The translations under genes and the position numbers were made by a program. Shown here one piece after another: positions 16,431 through 23,315 of a stretch of 38,358 nucleotides of DNA. How positions within the stretch are numbered: position 1 is the stretch's first letter; every line of letters begins with the position of its first letter. This DNA is from Chitinophagaceae bacterium. Its GTDB lineage: Bacteria > Bacteroidota > Bacteroidia > Chitinophagales > Chitinophagaceae. Below the pieces are notes generated by a model that searched no databases, had not been told where the DNA came from, and saw nothing but the letters and a program-made list of their open reading frames with translations. The stretch lies in contig JACMLY010000163.1 of the NCBI GenBank assembly GCA_014379345.1, positions 1 through 38,358 of the forward strand, read 5' to 3'.

Positions 16431-16991
16431 GTGGAAGATATAATCGTCCGGGTTGCTACAGAAGAAGACGGACAGTTTGCAAAAATAATAACCGCTGAAA
16501 TGGAAGCTTCTGCCATCATCCGCGGATCTGGTATCTCAAAACGCTCGCCTGCATCCATCATCAAAAAAATGAAGGAAGGTAAGGCGGTGGTTGCTGTTAC
16601 CAATAAGAATTCATGGGTTGGATTTTCATATATTGAAGTATGGGCGAATGGTGAGTTCGTGTCTAATTCAGGGTTAATTGTCGCTCCGGCATATCGTGGC
16701 TGTGGTGTTGCAAGATCTATTAAAGAAAAAATATTCGAATTGTCACGGGAACTGTACCCGCAATCAAAAATATTCAGTATAACAACCGGTCTTGCTATTA
16801 TGAAAATGAATGCAGGCCTCGGTTTTGAACCGGTCACCTTTAATGAGATCGTTCACGAAAAAAAATTCTGGCATGGTTGTAAAAGCTGTGTAAACTATAA
16901 TATTTTGAAAGGGAAACAATGTAAAAACTGTTTGTGCACGGCCATGTTGTATATTCCGCCGGCTAACGTCAAAAAAAAAGAAGCGGCATAG
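16431..16991 (+). CDS. GNAT N-acetyltransferase with C-terminal cysteine cluster (arginine-pathway type)
   Basis: A 186-residue acetyltransferase. The GNAT fold spans about 1-140. The coenzyme A loop is APAYRGCGVARSIKEKI (Q/R-x-x-G-x-G/A type), preceded by VSNSGLIV, and followed by ITTGLAIMKMNAGLGFEPV. After the fold, cysteines at 150, 153, 164, 167 and 169 form CxxC-x10-CxxCxC, which could bind a metal. In Bacteroidota close homologues usually sit upstream of argininosuccinate synthase in the arginine cluster and are thought to act early in arginine synthesis. Here it is next to potassium genes instead. The substrate cannot be read from the sequence. It ends 113 bases before kup. Confidence 0.8.
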   Translation: MEDIIVRVATEEDGQFAKIITAEMEASAIIRGSGISKRSPASIIKKMKEGKAVVAVTNKNSWVGFSYIEVWANGEFVSNSGLIVAPAYRGCGVARSIKEKIFELSRELYPQSKIFSITTGLAIMKMNAGLGFEPVTFNEIVHEKKFWHGCKSCVNYNILKGKQCKNCLCTAMLYIPPANVKKKEAA

Positions 16992-17104
16992 ATGTTAGAG
17001 CCTGATAATTTTTTTAGAAAAAGTGAGATTTTTAATACATAAAATAGTACAAATGCCAATTTTTAGTTGACCCTCTTAAAAGGGAAATATCGGATGAATC
17101 AACT

Positions 17105-19060
17105 ATGAGCACAAATGCAATGAATACCGCTTCGTTTCATCAAAGGGTGACCTTTGCAGGCATGCTCATTGCCGTTGGTATCGTGTTTGGTGATATTGGT
17201 ACCTCTCCTTTGTATACACTGAACGCTGTTTTTCATGGAAAAACGATTACGGAAGATCTTGCACTGGGTGCTTTGTCCTGCATTTTCTGGACCCTGGTGT
17301 TTCAAACATCTATCAAATATGTTCTTATTACGTTGCAGGCTGATAACAAAGGAGAAGGCGGAATCTTTTCCCTGTATGCATTGATCCGAAGGTATTTTGG
17401 AAAATGGCTCATCTATCCGGCAATGGCGGGCGGGGCTTTTTTAATGGCTGACGGGATTATAACTCCGCCTATATCAGTTGCGTCTGCAATAGAAGGTGTG
17501 CAAAAAGTCTATCCTGCGATTAATACAATCCCGATCATCATTGGAATATTGGTAATTCTTTTTCTTTTCCAGCAATTCGGTACACAAAATATTGGAAGAG
17601 TATTTGGGCCTGTGATGATAGTCTGGTTTGGTTTTATTGGTATTCTGGGCATATGGGCTATGGGCGGTAATCTTACAGTTCTTAAGGCTTTGAATCCATC
17701 ATATGCCTATCATTTATTGATCAATGTTCCTGAAGGATTCTGGTTATTGGGAGGCATCTTTTTGTGTACTACCGGCGCAGAAGCCTTATATAGCGACATG
17801 GGGCACTGCGGGCGAAACAATATTCGTATAAGCTGGATCTTTATTAAGATAATGCTTGTATTCAATTATGCCGGTCAAACGGCTTGGTTACTTCAACATA
17901 CTGGTACACAAATTGGAAACATCAGCCCATTTTTTCATATTGTGCCCGATATCATCTACTGGCCGGCACTTATCATTGCAACCCTGGCTACGATCATTGC
18001 AAGCCAGGCGCTGATCAGCGGTTGCTTTACACTGATCAATGAAGCCATCAGGCTTGATATTTGGCCAAGGCATTTAGTTATTTTCCCAAGCAATATTAAA
18101 GGGCAGTTGTATATCCCTTTTATTAACTGGACTTTAATGGCAGGGTGTATCGCGATGGTGATTCACTTTGAAAAATCCACTAATATGGAAGCGGCATTTG
18201 GCTTATCAGTAACCCTTACCATGTTGATGAGCACTTTTCTAATCTTATTCTATATGATTTCGCGTCGAATACCACTGATAATTGTTGGTTTAGTGACAGC
18301 CATTTTCCTGACTATTGAAATTTCGTTTTTAATTGCCAATCTGCAAAAAGTAAAAGAAGGTGGCTGGATCACTTTGTTAATAGGGTCTATACTTTTTATG
18401 ATTATGTTTATTTGGCAAAAAGGTAGAAAGATAAAAAGCGCCTTGACGAAAATGGTTGCCCTGGAAAAATATCTTCCGTTGATTAAACAGCTCAGCATTG
18501 ATCCAAATATTCCCAAATTTGCTACAAATGCCGTTTACTTAACAACTTCTCCCAATTCTAAAAAAATTGAGAGAAAGATCATCGATTCTATTTTAACCAA
18601 ATCACCTAAGCGTGCGGATATATATTGGTTTGTACATGTGAATGTGCTCGATGAGCCATATGCGATGACTTACAGAGTAGAAACGATCGCGAAAAATGAC
18701 ACTTACTTTATTGTGTTTGAATTGGGTTTCAGGGTAGAGCCTAGAATAGATTATTTCTTTCGGCAGGTAGTTCAGGAATTGTCTGAATCAGGGCAACTTG
18801 ATCTTTCCGGGCGATTTGAAATGCAGTATCAGGAAAATATCATTGGCGATTTTAAATTTGTACTTAGCGATTCCTTCCTGTCTTTTGACAATGACATGCC
18901 ACTCTGGAAAAATTTTATCATGAAAAGCTACTTCAACCTGAAATACCTTGCGGTAAAAGAGTCTGTCAATTTTGGATTGGATCAAAGCAATGTGATATAT
19001 GAAAAATATCCCTTAATCGTTAATCCCATAAAAATCCCGAAAATAAAGCGATCCGAATAA
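17105..19060 (+). CDS. kup: Kup potassium uptake protein (first copy)
   Basis: A 651-residue KUP/HAK/KT-family K+ carrier (H+ symport in known members). Signatures are IVFGDIGTSPLYTLNAVF, LQADNKGEGGIFSLYALIRR, MADGIITPPISVASAIEG, QQFGTQNIGRVFGPVMIVWF, TTGAEALYSDMGHCGRNN and ASQALISGCFTLINEAIRL. Twelve membrane helices are followed by a soluble tail of about 200 residues (YLTTSPNSKKIERKIIDS, RADIYWFVHVNVLDEP). A second start at Met6 is possible. The stop overlaps the start of the KdpD-N gene by one base (TAATG), so transporter and sensor are translationally coupled. A paralogue lies at 32982-34958. Confidence 0.95.
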   Translation: MSTNAMNTASFHQRVTFAGMLIAVGIVFGDIGTSPLYTLNAVFHGKTITEDLALGALSCIFWTLVFQTSIKYVLITLQADNKGEGGIFSLYALIRRYFGKWLIYPAMAGGAFLMADGIITPPISVASAIEGVQKVYPAINTIPIIIGILVILFLFQQFGTQNIGRVFGPVMIVWFGFIGILGIWAMGGNLTVLKALNPSYAYHLLINVPEGFWLLGGIFLCTTGAEALYSDMGHCGRNNIRISWIFIKIMLVFNYAGQTAWLLQHTGTQIGNISPFFHIVPDIIYWPALIIATLATIIASQALISGCFTLINEAIRLDIWPRHLVIFPSNIKGQLYIPFINWTLMAGCIAMVIHFEKSTNMEAAFGLSVTLTMLMSTFLILFYMISRRIPLIIVGLVTAIFLTIEISFLIANLQKVKEGGWITLLIGSILFMIMFIWQKGRKIKSALTKMVALEKYLPLIKQLSIDPNIPKFATNAVYLTTSPNSKKIERKIIDSILTKSPKRADIYWFVHVNVLDEPYAMTYRVETIAKNDTYFIVFELGFRVEPRIDYFFRQVVQELSESGQLDLSGRFEMQYQENIIGDFKFVLSDSFLSFDNDMPLWKNFIMKSYFNLKYLAVKESVNFGLDQSNVIYEKYPLIVNPIKIPKIKRSE

Positions 19061-20187
19061 TGGAAGAAGAAAAAAAACATAGCGCTGAAGATTGGTTAAA
19101 GCAAATCAATGAGTCTGAAAAAGGCAAGTTGAAGATATATATTGGCATGAGTGCCGGCGTTGGAAAAACGTATCGAATGTTACAGGAAGCCCATAGCCTC
19201 CTGAACAATGGAATAAACATAAAAGTGGGGTATGTAGAAACACATAACAGGAAGGAAACACAGGCTTTAATAGAGGGATTACCGGTTATACCCCGCCGAA
19301 AGGTTTTTTACAAAGGCAAACAACTTGATGAACTGGATGTACAGGCCGTTTTATTATTGCATCCACAGGTTGTCATTGTGGATGAACTGGCCCACTCAAA
19401 TATACCCGGCAGCAAAAATGAAAAACGCTGGCAGGATGTGTTGGATATTATGGAAGCAGGGGTAGACGTGATCACTGCGATTAATATTCAACACATTGAA
19501 AGCATCAATGAAGAAGTAAAAAAGATTACCGGCGTTGAAGTGAAGGAACGAGTGCCGGATAAGCTGCTACAACTGGCAGATGAAGTAGTCAATATTGATT
19601 TAACTGCCAATGAATTGATCACCAGGTTGAAAGAAGGAAAAATATATGATCAAAGTAAAGTACAGCAGGCGCTGGTAAACTTCTTTCAACCAGAGAAGAT
19701 CCTACAACTAAGAGAATTAGCTTTAAAAGAAGTAGCAGGGCAGGTTGAACGAAAGGTAGACTATACCGTTACCAAAGACAAAGGATGGCAGCATGAAAAA
19801 TTCCTGGCCTGCATCTCATCCTCACATGAAACCGCACAGCGGATCATCCGTAAAACGGCCCGTCTGGCATCTTACTATAATGCACATTGGTATGTACTCT
19901 ACGTGCAGACTCCAAGGGAGGAGCTCGATAAAATTCCCCTCGCCGCACAACGTCACCTGATCAATAACCTGAAGCTGGCTACTGAATTGGGCGCGGAGGT
20001 ACTACAGCAGAAAAGTAAAAATGTATCTAATGAAATTATCCGTGTGGCAATAGAAAAAAATATCACTACAGTTTGCACAGGAAAACCACATTTTAATTTA
20101 TTCCAGATCATTTTACATACACATATCTTTAATCAATTGCTAAAAACCTTATCTGAAAGGGAAATTGACCTCATCATTTTGTCGTAA
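19060..20187 (+). CDS. kdpD: Stand-alone KdpD N-terminal sensor (KdpD domain plus USP domain), no kinase
   Basis: 375 residues, against about 900 for a full KdpD. The KdpD domain (about 20-230) has Walker A GMSAGVGKTYRML (Lys36) and Walker B VVIVDELAHSN, then AINIQHIESINEEV. A universal-stress-protein-like domain follows (about 245-375; FLACISSSHETAQRIIRKTA). There are no membrane helices and no kinase. The N-terminal half of KdpD binds nucleotides (c-di-AMP in some bacteria) and tunes the kinase. It overlaps kup upstream and the HAMP-PAS kinase downstream by one base each. The missing DUF4118 plus kinase half has a counterpart at 31176. Confidence 0.92.
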   Translation: MEEEKKHSAEDWLKQINESEKGKLKIYIGMSAGVGKTYRMLQEAHSLLNNGINIKVGYVETHNRKETQALIEGLPVIPRRKVFYKGKQLDELDVQAVLLLHPQVVIVDELAHSNIPGSKNEKRWQDVLDIMEAGVDVITAINIQHIESINEEVKKITGVEVKERVPDKLLQLADEVVNIDLTANELITRLKEGKIYDQSKVQQALVNFFQPEKILQLRELALKEVAGQVERKVDYTVTKDKGWQHEKFLACISSSHETAQRIIRKTARLASYYNAHWYVLYVQTPREELDKIPLAAQRHLINNLKLATELGAEVLQQKSKNVSNEIIRVAIEKNITTVCTGKPHFNLFQIILHTHIFNQLLKTLSEREIDLIILS

Positions 20188-21887
20188 TGGCACTTAAACT
20201 AAAATCTAAAATCGCATTCGGGGGAATATTCTTATTTCTATTACTTGCCCTTGTGGCAGGCATCAGTATATTTTACTTCAACAAACAAATAAGCGGATCA
20301 AGGGAGATTCTGAAAGATAATTATGAAAGCATTGAATATGGGAAAAATATGCTGCAGGCGCTGAATGACTGGGATCGCAATCCCACTCAATCCAGTCAAT
20401 TATTTGAAAAAAACCTTAAAAGCCAGGAAGATAATATTACCGAGCCAGGCGAAGGGGAAATGACTTCAAGAGTACGCAAGAGCTTTGAAGCATTGATCCT
20501 GAAACCAGGATTATCTTCAACGGTGTCGGCCATCAGATCAGAAATCAATAAGATCATCGAGATAAACCTGCATGCCATCAGTAAAAAGAATGAATTGTAC
20601 CAGCAGGCAGCAGAAAATGCCAAAGTAGTCATTACGCTGATCATTACTTTCTGTCTGCTATTAGGTTTTACATTCATTACTAATTTCCCGGGTTTAATTG
20701 CAGGACCAATTGTAAAACTTACAGAAGGTTTCCGCGCAATTGCTAATAAAAATTATTCCGAGCGCATACACCTGAACAGAAAAGATGAATTCGGTGAAAT
20801 GGCAGAAGCTTTTAACAACATGGCTGAAAGACTGGATGAATACGAGCATAGTAATATTTCAAAGATCATGTTCGAAAAAAGACGGGCCGAGACCGTTATT
20901 AATTCTTTAAAGGATGCAAGCATCGGTATTGATAACAATGGGGTTATTCTGTTTGCAAATCAGCAGGCCTTACAACTTTTAAGTCTCAGGGAAGCCGATA
21001 TAGTTGGCCAGAAACAGGAGGAAGTAATGAAAAGAAATGATCTCTTCCGCTTTCTGCTAAACAGCGATAACAGTATGCCTTTTAAAGTGGTGGTTAATGA
21101 TAAAGAAAACTATTTTACCAAGGAGATCATTGATATCAGGCAGGAACAGGAAAAACTAGGAAATGTTATTATACTTGAGGATATTACCCCTTTCAAAGAA
21201 AAGGATGTTGCAAAAACCAATTTTATTGCAACCATATCCCATGAATTGAAAACACCTCTCGCATCATCAGATTTTAGTTTGAAATTATTGGAAGATGAGA
21301 GAATTGGAAAGTTATCGACCGAACACAGGGAATTGGTTCAAAATCTTAAGCTGGATAATCAAAGAATGCTCCGGATATTGAGCGAGCTTCTTGATCTTTC
21401 ACAGGTTGAGTCAGGAAAGATCATGCTCAATGTGGAGCCTGTTCAGCCAAAAGAAATCATCGAAAAAGCAATCCAGACGGTCACCGCAGCAGCAAAAGAA
21501 AAATCCATTCATATTCACATTGAATTGAATGAAGAAGTTGTTCCCATTATGGCAGATGCAGACAAAATAACCTGGGTGCTCAATAATTTTTTGTCAAACG
21601 CCATCCGGTATTCGCCGGCTGGAACGGATATTGTTATTGCCGCAAGACCTGCCGGCGCCAAAATGATTGAAATATCTGTCACAGATAAAGGTCCTGGTAT
21701 TGATCCATCCCTTCATCAAAAAGTATTTGATCGTTTCTTTAAAGTACCCGGCAACGAGGAAATAAAAAGCAGCGGGCTTGGGCTGGCGATCTCAAAAGAA
21801 TTTATTGAAAATATGAGTGGTGAGATTGGAGTTGAATCATCCCTCAATCAGGGAAGCCGGTTTTATTTCCGGATACCTGTGGCCTGA
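20187..21887 (+). CDS. Membrane sensor histidine kinase (HAMP, PAS, HisKA, HATPase)
   Basis: 566 residues. TM1 (about 10-30), a periplasmic helical domain (about 31-148) and TM2 (about 149-170) lead to HAMP (about 171-222; GPIVKLTEGFRAIANKNYSE), PAS (about 230-335; INSLKDASIGIDNNGVILFA), HisKA with His352 in ISHELKTPLAS, and an ATPase domain with NNFLSNAIRYSP, DKGPGIDP and SSGLGLAISKEF. All kinase boxes are intact. Its start overlaps the stop of KdpD-N (TAATG). Kinases of this build usually pair with NtrC-type regulators, so the regulator at 8107, which flanks the other end of the potassium block, is the likely partner. Terminator-like hairpins follow. Confidence 0.92.
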   Translation: MALKLKSKIAFGGIFLFLLLALVAGISIFYFNKQISGSREILKDNYESIEYGKNMLQALNDWDRNPTQSSQLFEKNLKSQEDNITEPGEGEMTSRVRKSFEALILKPGLSSTVSAIRSEINKIIEINLHAISKKNELYQQAAENAKVVITLIITFCLLLGFTFITNFPGLIAGPIVKLTEGFRAIANKNYSERIHLNRKDEFGEMAEAFNNMAERLDEYEHSNISKIMFEKRRAETVINSLKDASIGIDNNGVILFANQQALQLLSLREADIVGQKQEEVMKRNDLFRFLLNSDNSMPFKVVVNDKENYFTKEIIDIRQEQEKLGNVIILEDITPFKEKDVAKTNFIATISHELKTPLASSDFSLKLLEDERIGKLSTEHRELVQNLKLDNQRMLRILSELLDLSQVESGKIMLNVEPVQPKEIIEKAIQTVTAAAKEKSIHIHIELNEEVVPIMADADKITWVLNNFLSNAIRYSPAGTDIVIAARPAGAKMIEISVTDKGPGIDPSLHQKVFDRFFKVPGNEEIKSSGLGLAISKEFIENMSGEIGVESSLNQGSRFYFRIPVA

Positions 21888-21906
21888 TCTTCTTATCTTC
21901 CTTCGT

Positions 21907-21954
21907 GTTCTTCGTGAACCCTTGTCTGCAATCAGAATACACGAAGAACTTTTA
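21907..21954 (+). terminator. Hairpin after the histidine kinase (stuttered CTTCGTG words)
   Basis: GTTCTTCGTG (21907-21916) pairs perfectly with CACGAAGAAC (21940-21949) and is followed by TTTTAG, 20 bases after the kinase stop. The stem is 10 bp. The sequence belongs to a stuttered family (CTTCGTGTTCTTCGTG), so it may be a dispersed repeat used as a terminator. Confidence 0.6.
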
Positions 21955-21965
21955 GATCAGAGTCC

Positions 21966-22026
21966 GTTCTTTGTATCTCAGTGACTTGGTGGCCTTTTTT
22001 TCCTTGAAAGCACTAACACAAAGAAC
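21966..22026. repeat. Second hairpin of stuttered TTCTTTGTG words
   Basis: GTTCTTTGT (21966-21974) pairs perfectly with ACAAAGAAC (22018-22026), and the pairing continues imperfectly through CTCAGTG/CACTAAC. The loop contains a T7 run. The element lies between convergent genes, so together with the preceding hairpin it may end transcripts from both sides. Confidence 0.55.
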
Positions 22027-22054
22027 GAAGGAATATTTATTATCAACAGGTTTT

Positions 22055-22591
22055 TTACAACATGTTATTCTTCTTTTCCTGTATTAACGTCGCCGGACCA
22101 TGATCATAACTTATGATCCGGGCCATTTTCCATATCCCATCTTTCAAAAGCCAGACATGAGTAAATTTAGCCTGGCCATCTAATCTTTCTTCTTTTCCGG
22201 TTTCCCGAACATAAAACAGATGCTCACCCGAAATAACAGCTCCATAAATGGTATCCGAGTTTTGCAACGGAAATACCTTTATACTTCCTTCAACGGCTTC
22301 CCTTCGCAACCTGAAATTACTGGTACCACATAGGTTTTTTTGGGTAATGCCGGCTAATTTCTCCAATCCTATTGTAATTCCTCCTTTATCATGATAAAAT
22401 TCAACATCCGTTGTAAAGAACTGTTGAAAGCTTTTCATATCACAATTATTATATCCAATCCAGAAAAGACTATCCTTGTATAAGATCGTAGCAGATAATT
22501 TCTGTTGTTCTGTTTGAGCAAATAGCAAATTGAAGAAAGGAAAAACAGAAAATAAAAGTGTAAATGCGGTATTGATGTAACCTCTTCTCAT
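22055..22591 (-). CDS. Secreted NTF2-like (DUF4440/SnoaL-type) protein
   Basis: 178 residues. The N-terminus is a signal peptide (RRGYINTAFTLLFSVFPFFN ending LLFAQ). The mature part is a cone-shaped alpha+beta domain of the NTF2-like superfamily: helix LYKDSLFWIGYNNCDMKSF, TDVEFYHDKGG, and the strands GAVISGEHLFYVRE and AKFTHVWLLKDGIWKMARI followed by SYDHGPA. The Tyr-His-Asp-Lys-Gly pattern after DVEF and the HVW-x-x-x-DG-x-WK block are typical of DUF4440. Such domains serve as enzymes or binding modules, and no specific role can be assigned. The downstream neighbour on the plus strand is convergent. Confidence 0.75.
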   Translation of the reverse strand: MRRGYINTAFTLLFSVFPFFNLLFAQTEQQKLSATILYKDSLFWIGYNNCDMKSFQQFFTTDVEFYHDKGGITIGLEKLAGITQKNLCGTSNFRLRREAVEGSIKVFPLQNSDTIYGAVISGEHLFYVRETGKEERLDGQAKFTHVWLLKDGIWKMARIISYDHGPATLIQEKKNNML

Positions 22592-22682
22592 AATATAATT
22601 TTAACAGTGATATGTCTTTCCGAATTTCATTACTAACACAATGGCGTTGCTCTTAGGACAATGAAGCAATTCCTGCAAAAGA

Positions 22683-23108
22683 TTATTTTTTCTCTTCGAA
22701 TTTATCAGCTACTATTCTTATTTTTCTATCGGGTCGTTCTTCTACTTCGAACAACAACGTAATTTTTCCGTCTTTTCCTTCAATGGTGATGGTTGCGTTC
22801 ATTGTATTTCCGTCTCTGCTGAGCGTTGCTTTGATAACTGTTTTGCCTTCTTTAAATGGCGTTTTCCAGTTGCAGGTATCCGATTTTATAATTCCCGTCA
22901 TTTTATGGTCTTCATTGCCGGGCGTAATAATGATCTCTGATTTGTTGATTTCAACAACACTTTTTTCTTCTTCTGTTTTCTGTAACGCACCATTGCTATC
23001 GAGGTACTCTGTTTTTGAGGAAGTGAGGATCACTTGCCTGGCGCATTGTGCATAGCCCGTTATGCTGCCAATGGAGAGGAGCAGAACGGCGAAGAGGGTT
23101 TTTTTCAT
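22683..23108 (-). CDS. Small secreted protein of unknown function
   Basis: 141 residues from the ATG at 23108-23106, which opens a clear signal peptide (MKKTLFAVLLLSIGSITGYA). An upstream in-frame ATG at 23147 would add 13 residues and bury the signal peptide, so it was not used. The mature part is rich in strands with charged turns (KTEYLDSNGALQKTEEEKSV, IIITPGNEDHKMTGIIKSD, TMNATITIEGKDGKITLLFE) and has Cys pairs in QCARQ and DTCNW. It resembles small periplasmic lipocalin-like or immunoglobulin-like proteins common in Bacteroidota, but I do not recognise a family. It lies 91 bases upstream of the DUF4440 gene on the same strand. Confidence 0.7.
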   Translation of the reverse strand: MKKTLFAVLLLSIGSITGYAQCARQVILTSSKTEYLDSNGALQKTEEEKSVVEINKSEIIITPGNEDHKMTGIIKSDTCNWKTPFKEGKTVIKATLSRDGNTMNATITIEGKDGKITLLFEVEERPDRKIRIVADKFEEKK

Positions 23109-23274
23109 TTTTAAAGTTTTTGGTTTGACATACCAAATATCTATCAATACCCACTATTATGCATAATACGCTACCGTCAATGGCTGTATCGTGTTATTAG
23201 TGGTAGAATAGACTGATAAGGGGAATATTTATCAAATAGCAGCGCACGATCACCAAAATGAAATGACAATTTAT

Positions 23275-23304
23275 TTAGCAATTAATACTAATTTTATTAG
23301 CTAA
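23275..23304. promoter_or_regulatory. Candidate operator for the dnaE-dinB cassette
   Basis: Two inverted repeats sit directly upstream of the dnaE-like ATG (23316): TTAGCAATTAATACTAA (23275-23291, TTAG-N9-CTAA) and TTAGCTAA (23297-23304). A damage-responsive repressor site would be expected here. The LexA consensus of this lineage is not known to me, so the identification is tentative. Confidence 0.3.
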
Positions 23305-23315
23305 GTGGTTGGTAT

